Shown here: piece after piece, positions 32,475 through 41,738 of the stretch | Layout: every line of letters begins with the position of its first letter | Position numbering within the stretch: the first letter of the stretch is position 1 | Assembly: GCA_025934635.1 (NCBI GenBank) | Contig: JAICWX010000013.1 | Location: 1-54,841 of the forward strand | Length of the DNA stretch: 54,841 nt | From: Streptosporangiaceae bacterium | Lineage (GTDB): Bacteria; Actinomycetota; Actinomycetes; Streptosporangiales; Streptosporangiaceae | Direction of reading: 5' to 3' | Position numbers and translations under genes: made by a program | The notes under the pieces: generated by a model | What the model saw: the letters and a program-made list of their open reading frames with translations, nothing else | The model's database searches: none | What the model was told of the DNA's origin: nothing

Positions 32475-33404
32475 ATGGCCGGTGACTGGGCCCGGTACTG
32501 GCGCGCGGCCAGCGTGCCGGTCGAGGCGATGCACGCCCATTTCAGCGCGCACGTGTACCACCGGCACAGCCACGAGAGCTATTCGTTCGGCGTAACCGAG
32601 ACCGGCGCGCAGGCCTTCACCTGCCGTCACGGGCGGCACGTGAGCGGCCGCGGCATGGTGATGGCCTTCAACCCGGACGACCCGCACGACGGGCACGCGG
32701 CGGACGGGGACGGCTTCACCTACCGGATGGTGCACATCTGGCCGGAGTTCCTCGCGTCGCTGACCGGGAGCCCGCTGCCGCTGTTCCGGTCGCCGGTGAT
32801 CGAGGATCCGGCGGTGGCCGCGGCCGTCCGGCGGCTGCATCAGGCACTGACCGGGCCGGAGCGCGGAACCAGCGAGCTCGAGCGGTACGAGCGGCTCACC
32901 GGGACCGCCCGGCTGCTGGTCCGGCACGCCTCCGGCCGCGATCCGGTCGGCGACGGGGCGGACCGCGGCGGGCCGGATCCCCGGATGGCCGCGCGGGTGC
33001 GCGAGCTCATCCGGGCCAGCGTGGGCGACGTGAGCACGGGAGAGCTGCGCCCGGGCAGACCGGGCCCGGGCGGACTGAGGGCGGGCGAACTGGCCGCGGA
33101 CGACCTGGCCGCGGCGGCCGGGTGCAGCCGCTACGCGGCCTACCGGGCCTTTACCCAGGCCTACGGGCTCGCGCCGAGTGATTACCAGCGTCAGCTCAGG
33201 GTGCAGTCGGCCCGGCGGCTGCTCGGCGCGGGCGTCGCGCCCGCCCGGGCCGCGGCCGAGGCCGGCTTCGCCGACCAGGCGCACCTGACCCGCTGGTTCC
33301 GGCGGTATTACGGGGTCACGCCGGGCGCTTACCGGGCGGCGGCCGGGGCGCCGGGACCGGAAGCGGGGCCGGAAGCGGGGCCGGGACCGGGACAGGCGGG
33401 ATAA
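32475..33404 (+). CDS. AraC-family transcriptional regulator
   Basis: 309 aa. The N-terminal cupin-like ligand domain (about residues 20-80; HVYHRHSHESYSFGVTETG) has His residues typical of AraC_binding domains. The C-terminal pair of helix-turn-helix motifs spans about 205-295: DDLAAAAGCSRYAAYRAFTQAYGLAPSDYQRQLR, then AAAEAGFADQAHLTRWFRRYYGVTPGAYR. The tail (about 296-309) is a Gly/Pro/Ala repeat. Divergent from DUF2000 and the MDR dehydrogenase, its likely targets. Inducer unknown. Confidence 0.93.
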   Translation: MAGDWARYWRAASVPVEAMHAHFSAHVYHRHSHESYSFGVTETGAQAFTCRHGRHVSGRGMVMAFNPDDPHDGHAADGDGFTYRMVHIWPEFLASLTGSPLPLFRSPVIEDPAVAAAVRRLHQALTGPERGTSELERYERLTGTARLLVRHASGRDPVGDGADRGGPDPRMAARVRELIRASVGDVSTGELRPGRPGPGGLRAGELAADDLAAAAGCSRYAAYRAFTQAYGLAPSDYQRQLRVQSARRLLGAGVAPARAAAEAGFADQAHLTRWFRRYYGVTPGAYRAAAGAPGPEAGPEAGPGPGQAG

Positions 33405-33457
33405 GGCCGGGGCCGGGGCACGCCGGGTAAGACCCGGCGTTAGTAAGATCGCCAACC

Positions 33458-34447
33458 ATGGAACAGCGGGTTCTCGGCCGGACGGGACGGCCGGTATCGG
33501 TCATCGGGCTCGGCACCTGGCAGCTCGGCGCGGACTGGGGAAACGTGTCCGAGGACGACGCGATGAAGGTGCTGCGGGCGGCGGTGGAGTCCGGGGTCAC
33601 CTTCTTCGACACGGCCGACGTCTACGGCGACGGGCGCAGCGAGCGCATCATCGGGCGCTTCGGAGCCAGCAACGCCGGGCAGGGCGTGCTGGTCGCGACC
33701 AAGATGGGCCGCCGGGTCGAGCAGAAGGCCGAGCATTACACGCTGGAGAACTTCCGGGCCTGGACGGACCGGTCCCGGGTCAACCTGGGCGTCGACCGGC
33801 TCGACCTGGTCCAGCTGCACTGCCCGCCGACCGCGGTGTTCGCCTCGGACGCCGTCTTCGACGCGCTGGACACGCTGGTCGCGGAGGAGCGGATCGCGGC
33901 GTACGGGGTGAGCGTGGAAACCTCGGGTCAGGCGCTGACCGCGATCGCGCGGCCGGGCGTGGCCAGCGTGCAGATCATCCTGAACGCGTTCCGGCGCAAG
34001 CCCCTCGACCAGGTGCTCCCGGCCGCGGCCGCCGCGGGCGTGGGCATCATCGTCCGGGTGCCGCTCGCGTCCGGGCTGCTCTCCGGCCGGTACACCCGCC
34101 GGACCACGTTCGCCGCCGACGACCACCGCAGCTACAACGCCCACGGCGAGGCGTTCGACGTCGGGGAGACGTTCTCCGGCGTGGGCCTCGAGGCCGGCGT
34201 CGACGCCGCGGCCGAGTTCGCCCGGATCACCTCCCAGCTGCCGGGCGGCACCACCGCGCAGTGGGCCCTGCGGTGGGTCGTCCAGCAGCCCGGGGTGACG
34301 ACCGTGATCCCCGGCGCGCGCAGCACCAGCCAGGCCGGGCAGAACGCGGAAGCCGCCAGCCTGCCGCCGCTGCCGCAGGCCAGCCTGGACGCGATCGAGG
34401 ACCTGTACGACCGGTACTTCCGCGCGACGGTGCACAACCGCTGGTAA
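33458..34447 (+). CDS. aldo/keto reductase
   Basis: NADPH-dependent oxidoreductase with a TIM barrel, 329 aa. The active-site Asp-Tyr pair is in FFDTADVYGDGRSE (about residues 48-61), Lys in VATKMG, and His in LDLVQLHCPP. The C-terminal cofactor-binding part has VIPGARSTSQAGQNAEA. ATG start with a modest ribosome-binding site. It lies 53 nt after the AraC gene on the same strand, so it may share its transcript. Substrate unknown. Confidence 0.94.
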   Translation: MEQRVLGRTGRPVSVIGLGTWQLGADWGNVSEDDAMKVLRAAVESGVTFFDTADVYGDGRSERIIGRFGASNAGQGVLVATKMGRRVEQKAEHYTLENFRAWTDRSRVNLGVDRLDLVQLHCPPTAVFASDAVFDALDTLVAEERIAAYGVSVETSGQALTAIARPGVASVQIILNAFRRKPLDQVLPAAAAAGVGIIVRVPLASGLLSGRYTRRTTFAADDHRSYNAHGEAFDVGETFSGVGLEAGVDAAAEFARITSQLPGGTTAQWALRWVVQQPGVTTVIPGARSTSQAGQNAEAASLPPLPQASLDAIEDLYDRYFRATVHNRW

Positions 34448-34533
34448 GCGGGGCACAATTGAGTATCGATGCGGCGTCCGGGACGGCACGAAGCTGACGA
34501 TTTCGGGCCGGGTGAGGCGGGTGATCAGGACAG

Positions 34534-35349
34534 GTGCGGGCCTGGCGGATCTTCCGGTCACCCTCGCGGGCGGCGCTGATCACGGCGGTCGCCGTCGGCG
34601 CCGTCGTCACCTTGACCCCGGCTAACGGCGCCGCGAGCGGCATCGCCACCGGCGTCGCCCGGGCCGTCCGGCACCTGGCCGCTCCGGCCGGGAACAGTCA
34701 GCCGTTCTCCGGTGAGCCGGCCGTCGGGGCCCTGTTCACCACGTCTTCGGGCCGGCTGGGCAAGCATTTCTGCACGGCGAGCGTGGTCGGCAGCCCGGCC
34801 GGCGACTTGGTGCTGACCGCCGCGCACTGCGTGACCGGAGCCGCGGGCACCATCGACTTCGTACCCGGATATCACCAGGGCTCGGCCCCGTACGGGGTGT
34901 GGGCGGTCACCAGGATCTACGTCGACCGGGCCTGGCGGTCGGATGCCAGCCGGAATGACGATTTCGCCTTCCTGCGGGTCAGCCGGCCCGGCTCCGGCAC
35001 CCCGATCGAGGACGTGACCGGGGCGGAGAAGCTCGTCACCGGCACCCCAGCCCGCCATCAGCTAGTCCAGGTGATCGGCTACCCGAACGGCGCGAACCAG
35101 CCCGTCACCTGCCAGAACCGGCTGCGCCGGCCGATGCCGGGCCAGCTCGAGTTCGACTGCGGCGGGTATCCCGACGGGACCAGTGGCGGGCCGTTCCTGC
35201 GCCAGGTCGACCCGTCGACCGGGCAGGGCCAGGTGATCGGCGTCATCGGCGGGTACCAGCAGGGCGGGAACACGCCGCAGGTCTCGTACTCGGCGGTGCT
35301 CGGCCGCAACGCCGCCGCCCTGTACAAGCAGGCGGTAGCGGGCGGCTAA
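34534..35349 (+). CDS. secreted trypsin-like serine protease
   Basis: 271 aa with an N-terminal signal peptide (RIFRSPSRAALITAVAVGAVVTLTPANGAA, cleavage near residue 34). The chymotrypsin-fold triad is complete: His98 in LTAAHCV, Asp142/143 in RNDDFAFLRV, Ser217 in DGTSGGPF. Cys pairs (C80-C99 and C193-C209) fit family disulfides. The start is GTG at 34534. Expected to be exported, and possibly active on extracellular peptides or proteins. The short segment between signal and catalytic domain may be a propeptide. Confidence 0.92.
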   Translation: MRAWRIFRSPSRAALITAVAVGAVVTLTPANGAASGIATGVARAVRHLAAPAGNSQPFSGEPAVGALFTTSSGRLGKHFCTASVVGSPAGDLVLTAAHCVTGAAGTIDFVPGYHQGSAPYGVWAVTRIYVDRAWRSDASRNDDFAFLRVSRPGSGTPIEDVTGAEKLVTGTPARHQLVQVIGYPNGANQPVTCQNRLRRPMPGQLEFDCGGYPDGTSGGPFLRQVDPSTGQGQVIGVIGGYQQGGNTPQVSYSAVLGRNAAALYKQAVAGG

Positions 35350-35360
35350 GGCCCGGCTGA

Positions 35361-36173
35361 CTATGGGAAGGCCAGCATGAAAGGGGTGGCGCGCGGCGGG
35401 ACCAGGACGGTGGCCGGCGCGGCGGACTCGCGGACCAGCGTGGTGAAATGGCCCGGATCGCCGGTGTTGCCGGCGATGGCCTCGTAGTGCATGGGGATGA
35501 CGTAGGCGGGGCTGACCTCGGCGCAGAGCCAGGCGGCCTCGGTCTCGTTCATGTTGCCGACGATGCCGCGGGATTCGCGCATGTGGTCGCGGCCGTTGAT
35601 GGGGATCATCAGCACGTCGGGGGCAAGCGCGGCGAGGGTGGCGGGCAGCTCGGGATAGACCACGCAGTCGCCGGCGTGGTAGAAGCGGACGCCGCCGATC
35701 TCCAGCAGGTAACCGAGGAACCTGACCGGGCCGCCATCGGAGGAGAACTCGTACACCACGGGCTCGTCGCCGCCGATTCCGTGCCTGGCCGGCACCGGGT
35801 GCACGGTCACGTCCCGGTCGTGCAGGTCCTCCCCCGGCACCGCGCCGGTCAGCCGGGCCCGGTCGATACCGCCGGCGACGGCGATCTCGACGACCGGGAG
35901 AGGCACGATGATCCGGGCGGACGGGTTGACCGCGGCGAACTCGCGCAGGAACGGCAGGTCCAGGTGGTCCACGTGCTCGTGGGTGCAGAGCACCAGCGTG
36001 ACGTCGGCGAAGTCAGCGGCGGTGGCCGGGGGCCGGTAGCGGCGGTCGGGGCGATCGGTCAGGAACGGGTCGATCAGGACCCGGCTCTCCCCCGCGGCCA
36101 GGCGGAACCCGGCCTGGCCGTACCAGGTGACCGAGACGGGATGGCTGCCCCGTTCGGTCATGGGGTTGTTCAT
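35361..36173 (-). CDS. metallo-beta-lactamase-fold hydrolase (UlaG-like)
   Basis: Metal-dependent hydrolase of 270 aa. The metal motif THEHVDHLD (about residues 65-73) is intact, HAGDCVVY gives another ligand set, and IPMHYEA provides the C-terminal His. The N-terminal VTWYGQAGFRLAAGESRVLIDPFLT fits UlaG/UPF0173-type enzymes, which act on sugar lactones or phosphodiesters. The substrate is not predictable. The start overlaps the stop of the histidine phosphatase upstream (4 nt), so it is the last gene of the rsfS-phosphatase-hydrolase unit. Confidence 0.9.
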   Translation of the reverse strand: MNNPMTERGSHPVSVTWYGQAGFRLAAGESRVLIDPFLTDRPDRRYRPPATAADFADVTLVLCTHEHVDHLDLPFLREFAAVNPSARIIVPLPVVEIAVAGGIDRARLTGAVPGEDLHDRDVTVHPVPARHGIGGDEPVVYEFSSDGGPVRFLGYLLEIGGVRFYHAGDCVVYPELPATLAALAPDVLMIPINGRDHMRESRGIVGNMNETEAAWLCAEVSPAYVIPMHYEAIAGNTGDPGHFTTLVRESAAPATVLVPPRATPFMLAFP

Positions 36174-36799
36174 CGGTCGTCACTGAGGACGACCGGCTCC
36201 GGCAGCGTGCCGGCGTTGTGCTCCAGCAGCCGCCAGTGCCCGCGACGCTGGCCCAGGACCGACCACGAGCAGTTGTCCAGCGGGCCGAGCGCATTGAACA
36301 GTTCCTCCGGCAGGCCGAGGAACCGGGACATGCCCAGGCGCAGCGCGGCGCCGTGGCTGGCCACCACGGCGAGGCCGCTGACCCCGTCGCGCCCGTTCTC
36401 GGAGAGCCGGTCGGCGATGCGCTGCAGCGCGCCCGCCACCCGCTCGGCGACTACCGCGGACGGCTCGCCGTCGGGCGGGCTCCAGCTCGCGTGCTCGGCC
36501 GGGTAGCGGGCCCTGATCTCGGCGTCGTTCAGCCCTTCCCAGCCGCCGCCGTGCCGCTCCCGCAGGTCCTTGTCCAGGGTCACCTCGAGCCCGGTCAGCC
36601 GGGCCAGCGCGGCCGCGGTGCTGGCCGCGCGGCTCAGGTCGGAGGAGACGATCAGGTCCGGACGCAGCGAGGCGAGCAGCCGCGCGGCCCGCTCGGCCTG
36701 CGCCTGGCCCGTCTCGTTGAGCGGGATGTCACTTTGCCCTTGGAACCGGCGCTCGGCGTTCCAGACCGTCTGGCCGTGCCGCCACAGCACCAGCCGCAC
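36170..36799 (-). CDS. histidine phosphatase (phosphoglycerate mutase-like)
   Basis: Branch-1 histidine phosphatase, 209 aa. The phosphohistidine motif LWRHGQTVWN is at residues 5-14, with a second Arg in SSDLSRA. Glu is in LRERHGGGWEG, and the second catalytic His in VASHGAALR. GTG start, 8 nt after rsfS. Genes of this type often follow rsfS in actinobacteria, where they are annotated as phosphoglycerate mutase family or glucosyl-3-phosphoglycerate phosphatase. The exact substrate cannot be told from sequence. Confidence 0.92.
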   Translation of the reverse strand: MRLVLWRHGQTVWNAERRFQGQSDIPLNETGQAQAERAARLLASLRPDLIVSSDLSRAASTAAALARLTGLEVTLDKDLRERHGGGWEGLNDAEIRARYPAEHASWSPPDGEPSAVVAERVAGALQRIADRLSENGRDGVSGLAVVASHGAALRLGMSRFLGLPEELFNALGPLDNCSWSVLGQRRGHWRLLEHNAGTLPEPVVLSDDR

Positions 36800-36807
36800 C
36801 GGGTCGC

Positions 36808-37191
36808 TCAGGGCGTCCTCCCGGGATTCACCGACAGTTCGGGGAGCTGGATCTGCGGGCAGTCCTTCCAGATCCGCTCGAGCGCGTAGTAGCTGCGCTC
36901 CTCGGAGCCCTGGACGTGAATCACCACGTCGAGATAGTCGAGAAGGACCCAGCGGCCCTCCCGCTCGCCCTCACGGCGCACCAGGCTCGCGCCCGCCTGG
37001 CGCATCCGCAGCTCGACCTCGTCCACGATGGACTTGACCTGGCGGTCGTTCGACGCCGAGCAGAGCACGAACGCATCGGTGATGGCGAGCTGGTCGCTCA
37101 CGTCATAGGCGATTATGCCGTCGGCCAGCTTGTCCGCCGCGGCCAGGGCCGCGGTCTCGACGAGCTCGACGGCCCTCGGTGTGGCAGTCAC
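36808..37191 (-). CDS. rsfS: ribosome silencing factor
   Basis: Binds uL14 on the 50S subunit and blocks subunit joining when nutrients are low; 127 aa. The RsfS/DUF143 core is clear: DVSDQLAITDAFVLCSASNDRQVKSIVDEVE and WVLLDYLDVVIHVQ, with the DY/YDVIVH-like motif. GTG start. In most actinobacteria nadD lies just upstream. Here the upstream region is 165 nt long and then a divergent M48 peptidase gene begins. Confidence 0.95.
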   Translation of the reverse strand: MTATPRAVELVETAALAAADKLADGIIAYDVSDQLAITDAFVLCSASNDRQVKSIVDEVELRMRQAGASLVRREGEREGRWVLLDYLDVVIHVQGSEERSYYALERIWKDCPQIQLPELSVNPGRTP

Positions 37192-37355
37192 GAGTGCTTG
37201 CCGGCCTCCTCGGTAGGGGTCATTCTTCTTACTACCCTCTCACGCGGGGGTGTCATTCACTTTCTGGCGCAATGGCCAGCACCCCCTCACGACCTCGTAT
37301 CGTACCGGCGTTCATAACGTCTCAGCGGTCCGTCGCTGGTGTTAACATTCGAGAT

Positions 37356-38393
37356 ATGACTTCAGTGCCAGATCGCGCGCGAGTCCGGCTGACCGGTATC
37401 TCGTCCCGCGCATACGAGCATCCCGCTGACCGCTCCGCGCTTGTGGCGCTGCGCAAGCTCACCGGGTTCGACACGCTCTTGCGGAAGCTGTTCGGCCTGT
37501 TCAATGAGCGGGCTTTCCGGCTGATGTACCTGGCGGGGGCCGTCCGGGTTTCCGAGCGGCAGTTCCCGCACATCCACGAAATGGTCAGGGACGGGGCTTA
37601 TATCCTGGACCTGCCCGAGGTGCCCGAGTGCTACGTCCTGCAGACGCCGATCGTGAACGCGATGGCGCTGGGCCGGGACAAGCCGTTCATCGTGCTCAAT
37701 AGCGGCCTGGTGGAGCTGCTCGATCCCGAGGAGCTCCGGGCCGTGGTCGGGCACGAGCTGGGCCACATCCTGTCCGGGCACGCGGTCTACCGCACCATGC
37801 TGCTGTACCTGGTGGCGCTGGCCGCGCGGATCGCCTGGATGCCGATCGGCTACCTCGGCCTCAAGGCCATCATCTGGGGCCTGGAGGAGTGGTTCCGCAA
37901 GTCCGAGCTGTCCTGCGACCGCGCCGGGCTGCTGGCCGGGCAGGACCTCGACGCCTCCCGCCGGGTGCTGATGAAGCTGGCCGGCGGCGCGCAGCTGTCC
38001 GAGCTCAACCCGGACGCGTTCCGCGAGCAGGCGCACGAGTACGACGCGGTGCCTGACCTGCGGGACAGCATCCTGAAGATCATGCAGCTGCAGGGCACCA
38101 CCCACCCGTTCGCGGTGGTCAGGTTCGCCGAGCTGGACTACTGGGCGACCCACGGCGAGTACGACCGCATCATCGGCGGCGACTACCCGCGCCGGGACAC
38201 CGACAGCAGCGCTTCGGTCGGTGACGAGGTCAAGAACGCGGCCCGCGCCTACCAGGACTCCTGGAACCGGTCGCAGGACCCGCTGATCGGGATCTTCCGC
38301 GGCGTAGCCGAGACCGGCGCCCGCGCCGCCGGCGGCCTGTTCGACCGCCTGCAGAACCGCGGCGGCGGCAACAGCGGCAACGACGACAACTAG
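37356..38393 (+). CDS. M48-family zinc metallopeptidase
   Basis: 345-aa Ste24/HtpX-type peptidase. The Zn motif HELGHILSGH is at about residues 133-142, with the third ligand Glu in ELSCDRAGLLAG. Two hydrophobic segments (about 145-175, LLYLVALAARIAWMPIGYLGLKAIIWGL) form a hairpin after the active site. The ATG at 37356 is preferred, because the frame upstream is not conserved and the ATG is followed by well-biased codons. The tail is Gly/Asn-rich. The gene is inserted in the position usually held by proA-nadD and is divergent from rsfS. Confidence 0.9.
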   Translation: MTSVPDRARVRLTGISSRAYEHPADRSALVALRKLTGFDTLLRKLFGLFNERAFRLMYLAGAVRVSERQFPHIHEMVRDGAYILDLPEVPECYVLQTPIVNAMALGRDKPFIVLNSGLVELLDPEELRAVVGHELGHILSGHAVYRTMLLYLVALAARIAWMPIGYLGLKAIIWGLEEWFRKSELSCDRAGLLAGQDLDASRRVLMKLAGGAQLSELNPDAFREQAHEYDAVPDLRDSILKIMQLQGTTHPFAVVRFAELDYWATHGEYDRIIGGDYPRRDTDSSASVGDEVKNAARAYQDSWNRSQDPLIGIFRGVAETGARAAGGLFDRLQNRGGGNSGNDDN

Positions 38394-38410
38394 CTCGTTA
38401 CAGCGCCCAG

Positions 38411-38442
38411 ACGGCCAGTCACCCGGCAAGGTGACTGGCCGT
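38411..38442. terminator. bidirectional terminator between the M48 gene and proB
   Basis: ACGGCCAGTCACC (38411-38423), loop CGGCAA, GGTGACTGGCCGT (38430-38442): a perfect 13-bp stem centred between two convergent stop codons. Strong stem without T-runs, as is usual in this phylum. Confidence 0.85.
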
Positions 38443-38456
38443 TGGCGTGTACGGGA

Positions 38457-39635
38457 CTACTTCAAGATCACCATGTCGTCGCGGTGGACGACTTCGCGCT
38501 CGTACTCGGGTCCCAGCTTGCTGGCCAGCCACCGGGTCGACCGGCCCATCAGGCCGGGGACCTCGGCGGCGTCGTAGTTCACCAGGCCGCGCGCGACCAC
38601 GGTGCCGTCCTCGTCGCAGAGGTCGACCGGGTCGCCCGCGTCGAAGGTTCCCTCCATGCCGGTGATGCCGGCCGGGAGCAGGCTGGCGTGCCTGCTGACC
38701 ACGGCCTCGACCGCGCCGCGGTCCAGCCGCAGGCTGCCGCGGGCCACCGCGGCGTGCTTCAGCCACAGCAGCCGGGTGGCCGGCCGGCGGCCGCGGGCGG
38801 CCGCGAAGTAGGTGCCGGCCGGGCCGCCGCCCAGCGCCCCGGTGGCACTGGCCGCGTCGGCGACCACCGTCGGGATGCCCGCGGCGGACGCGATCATCGC
38901 GGCTTCCACCTTGGTGGCCATGCCGCCGATGCCCTTCTGGCTGGCTTGGGCGCCCTGTCCGGCTCTGGTGCCCCGGCCGAGCCGGATCCCGTCCAGGTCG
39001 GCGCGGTCCCGGATCTCGGTGATGCGGTGCGCCTGGCCGCGGCGCGGGTCACCGTCGTACAGGCCGTCCACGTCGGAGAGCAGGATCAGCGCCCCGGCCC
39101 GGGTGACGTGCGCGACCAGGGCGGCCAGCCGGTCGTTGTCGCCGAACCTGATCTCGTCGGTGGCCACCGTGTCGTTCTCGTTGACCACCGGCAGCACGCC
39201 CAGCTCGAGCAGCCGGTCCAGGGTGCGCTGGGCGTTGCGGTAGTGAGTGCGGCGCATCAGGTCGTCGGCGGACAGCAGGACCTGGCCGGTGCGGATGCCG
39301 TACCGGCCGAAGGCGGCGGTGTAGCGCGCCATGAGCAGGCCCTGGCCGACGCTGGCCGCCGCCTGCTGGGTCGCCAGGTCACTGGGCCGCCGGGACAGCC
39401 CGAGCGGGACCAGGCCCGAGGCGATCGCCCCGGAGGAGACCAGGACGAGCTGGGTGTTTTGGGCCCGGCGGGCGGCCAGGGCGGCGGCCAGCGCGCAGAT
39501 CCGGTCATCGGCGATCTCGCCGTCCGCCGTGGTCAGCGAGGAAGAGCCGACCTTGACCACCACCCGGGCGGCGGTGGCGATGTCCGGGCGCTGAGGGCTG
39601 GCAGCCCCGGTGGTCCCGGCGGTACCCGCGGTCAT
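38457..39635 (-). CDS. proB: glutamate 5-kinase
   Basis: First step of proline synthesis; 392 aa with an amino-acid kinase domain and a C-terminal PUA domain. Kinase motifs: VVVKVGSSSLT (about residues 25-35), VSSGAIASG, VVNENDTVATDEIRFGDND, LLSDVDGLY. PUA starts near residue 300 (GSLRLDRGAVEAVV). The start is 3 nt after the obgE stop. proA (glutamyl phosphate reductase), expected immediately downstream, is not in the window. Confidence 0.95.
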   Translation of the reverse strand: MTAGTAGTTGAASPQRPDIATAARVVVKVGSSSLTTADGEIADDRICALAAALAARRAQNTQLVLVSSGAIASGLVPLGLSRRPSDLATQQAAASVGQGLLMARYTAAFGRYGIRTGQVLLSADDLMRRTHYRNAQRTLDRLLELGVLPVVNENDTVATDEIRFGDNDRLAALVAHVTRAGALILLSDVDGLYDGDPRRGQAHRITEIRDRADLDGIRLGRGTRAGQGAQASQKGIGGMATKVEAAMIASAAGIPTVVADAASATGALGGGPAGTYFAAARGRRPATRLLWLKHAAVARGSLRLDRGAVEAVVSRHASLLPAGITGMEGTFDAGDPVDLCDEDGTVVARGLVNYDAAEVPGLMGRSTRWLASKLGPEYEREVVHRDDMVILK

Positions 39636-39638
39636 GGT

Positions 39639-41021
39639 CTACAGCCGTGGATCGGTACCGCGCGGGCCGTGCGGCACATGCCGGTCCGGGCCGCTGGCCA
39701 TCGACGCGGCGGGCTCCCAGTCGAATACCACCGCGTCGTCCGGCTCGCCGATCAGGACCTCGGCCCCGGCCTCGGCGCCCGCCTGGGCGAGCGCCTCCTC
39801 TACGCCCAGCCGGGCGAGCCGGTCGGCCAGGTAGCCGACCGCCTCGTCGTTGCTGAAGTCGGTCTGCCGCACCCAGCGCTGCGGCTTCTCGCCCGTGATG
39901 AGGAAGCTCTCGCCGAGCTTGACGACCTCGAAGCCCGGTTCGTCGGCGGCCTTGACGGCGACCCGGACCCGGACGCGCTCGGCGGGCTCCTCGGGCGGGC
40001 GGGCGGCGCGGTCCGCGGCGACCAGCGCGGCCATCGCGAAGCCGAGCTGGCGCAGGCCCTCGCCGGTCGCGGCGGAGATCTCGAAGACCTGGTAGCCGCG
40101 CTCCTCGAAGTCGGGCTTGACCATGTCGGCCAGTTCGCGGGCGGCCGGGACGTCGATCTTGTTGAGCACGATCAGCCGCGGCCGGGTGAGCAGCTCGGCG
40201 CCGGTCGCGTCGCCGTAGCGGGCTAGCTCCTCCTCGATCACGGCCAGGTCGGTGACCGGGTCGCGGCCGGGTTCCTCGGTCGCGCAGTCGAGCACGTGCA
40301 CCAGGGTCGAGCAGCGCTCCACGTGCCGCAGGAAGTAATGCCCCAGGCCGCGGCCCTCGCTGGCGCCGGGGATCAGGCCCGGCACGTCGGCCACGACGAA
40401 CTGGACGTCGCCGGCCTCGACGACGCCGAGGTTCGGGATCAGCGTGGTGAACGGGTAATTCGCGATCTTCGGGCGGGCCGCGGACATCGCCGCGATCAGG
40501 GAGGACTTGCCCGCGTTGGGGACGCCGACCAGGCCGACGTCGGCCACCGTCTTGAGCTCGAGGATGAGGTCGCGCTGCTGGCCGGGCTCGCCCTTCAGGG
40601 CGAACCCGGGCGCCTTGCGGCGCGGGCTCGCGAGGGCGGCGTTGCCGAGGCCGCCGTGGCCGCCGGCGGCGGCCACGAACCGGCTGCCCACGCCGAGGAG
40701 GTCGGCGAGTACCTCGCCGTCGGCGGTTTTCACCTCGGTACCGTTCGGCACGGCGATGACGAGATCGTCACCGGCGGCGCCGGTGCGGTTCGAGCCCTCG
40801 CCCTGGCGGCCGTTGCCGGCCTTGCGGACCGGGCGCCGGTGGAAGTCGAGCAGGGTGGCGCAGCTCGCATCCACCTCGAGGATCACGTCGCCGCCGCGCC
40901 CGCCGTTACCCCCGTCCGGGCCGCCCAGCGGCTTGAACTTCTCCCGGTGAATCGAGGCGCAGCCATTTCCGCCGTGGCCAGCCTGCACGCGCAGCGTGAC
41001 CCGGTCGGCGAACTCCGCCAC
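39639..41021 (-). CDS. obgE: Obg GTPase (CgtA)
   Basis: Essential GTPase in 50S assembly and stress signalling; 460 aa from the GTG at 41021, which has AGAGGA 5 nt upstream. An upstream GTG gives a non-conserved extension. The Gly-rich Obg fold ([14 protein letters not shown]) is followed by the G domain: G1 [10 protein letters not shown]2 PFTTL, G3 DVPG, G4 NKID, G5 SAAT. The C-terminal OCT domain is at about 340-415 ([49 protein letters not shown]). Downstream of rplU-rpmA and upstream of proB, the standard order. Confidence 0.96.
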   Translation of the reverse strand: MAEFADRVTLRVQAGHGGNGCASIHREKFKPLGGPDGGNGGRGGDVILEVDASCATLLDFHRRPVRKAGNGRQGEGSNRTGAAGDDLVIAVPNGTEVKTADGEVLADLLGVGSRFVAAAGGHGGLGNAALASPRRKAPGFALKGEPGQQRDLILELKTVADVGLVGVPNAGKSSLIAAMSAARPKIANYPFTTLIPNLGVVEAGDVQFVVADVPGLIPGASEGRGLGHYFLRHVERCSTLVHVLDCATEEPGRDPVTDLAVIEEELARYGDATGAELLTRPRLIVLNKIDVPAARELADMVKPDFEERGYQVFEISAATGEGLRQLGFAMAALVAADRAARPPEEPAERVRVRVAVKAADEPGFEVVKLGESFLITGEKPQRWVRQTDFSNDEAVGYLADRLARLGVEEALAQAGAEAGAEVLIGEPDDAVVFDWEPAASMASGPDRHVPHGPRGTDPRL

Positions 41022-41060
41022 GATATTCCTCTCGGTTCCCTGCATGGGTTCTGCATGATG

Positions 41061-41091
41061 AAAGGCGGGCCAGGGTACCCGGCCCGCCTTT
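41061..41091. terminator. terminator hairpin between rpmA and obgE
   Basis: AAAGGCGGGCC (41061-41071), 9-nt loop, GGCCCGCCTTT (41081-41091): an 11-bp perfect stem ending in a T-run on the minus strand (CCTTTCATC). It probably lowers, rather than blocks, obgE transcription relative to the ribosomal genes. Confidence 0.8.
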
Positions 41092-41119
41092 CTGTGGTCT
41101 TGCCTTCTGGTGGCGAGCC

Positions 41120-41383
41120 TTAACTCTGCGGCTCGGCCGGCTCGATGTTCACGGCCCGGCGACCGCGGAACGTGCCGAACCGCACCTTGCCCTCGACCAG
41201 CGCGAACAGCGTGTCGTCACCGCCCCGCCCGACGCCCAGGCCGGGGTGGAAGTGCGTGCCGCGCTGGCGTACGAGGATCTCGCCCGCGTTCACGGACTGG
41301 CCGCCGTAGCGCTTGACGCCGAGGCGCTGGGCCTTCGAGTCACGGCCGTTGCGGCTGGATGACGCGCCCTTCTTGTGTGCCAT
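41120..41383 (-). CDS. rpmA: 50S ribosomal protein bL27
   Basis: 87-aa ribosomal protein at the peptidyl-transferase centre. N-terminus [31 protein letters not shown] is diagnostic, with no cleavable leader. It follows rplU by one base. ATG start with an AGGAGG-type ribosome-binding site inside the rplU end. Confidence 0.97.
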   Translation of the reverse strand: MAHKKGASSSRNGRDSKAQRLGVKRYGGQSVNAGEILVRQRGTHFHPGLGVGRGGDDTLFALVEGKVRFGTFRGRRAVNIEPAEPQS

Positions 41384-41384
41384 C

Positions 41385-41738
41385 TCAGTCCTCCTTCGCC
41401 TTGGACCCGGCCTTGGCCTTCGCCTTGGTCTCGGTGCCGATACCGGTGATCTTGACCTGGGTATAGCGCTGCCGGTGGCCGAGACGCCTCCGGTAGCCGG
41501 TCTTGTTCCGGTAGTGGATCATGTTGATCTTGGGGCCTGCCGCGTCACCGACGATGTCCGCCGTGACCTGATAGCGGCCGACCTCGGCGGGGTCGCTAAT
41601 GATCCGGTCGCCGTCTACTACCAGCAGGGCCGACAGCGTGATGCTGTCACCGACCTTGCCGGAGAGCTTGTCGACGGTGACGACCTCGTCCAGCGCGACC
41701 TTTTCCTGCCTGCCGCCGCAGCGCACAATCGCGTACAC
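41385..41738 (-). CDS. rplU: 50S ribosomal protein bL21
   Basis: 117-aa 23S-rRNA-binding protein. [24 protein letters not shown] and [22 protein letters not shown] are diagnostic. The C-terminal tail ([13 protein letters not shown]) is a basic low-complexity extension. GTG start. First gene of rplU-rpmA(-obgE-proB). A GCCCGC/GCGGGC hairpin at 41837-41851 lies in the 5' region. Confidence 0.96.
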   Translation of the reverse strand: MYAIVRCGGRQEKVALDEVVTVDKLSGKVGDSITLSALLVVDGDRIISDPAEVGRYQVTADIVGDAAGPKINMIHYRNKTGYRRRLGHRQRYTQVKITGIGTETKAKAKAGSKAKED

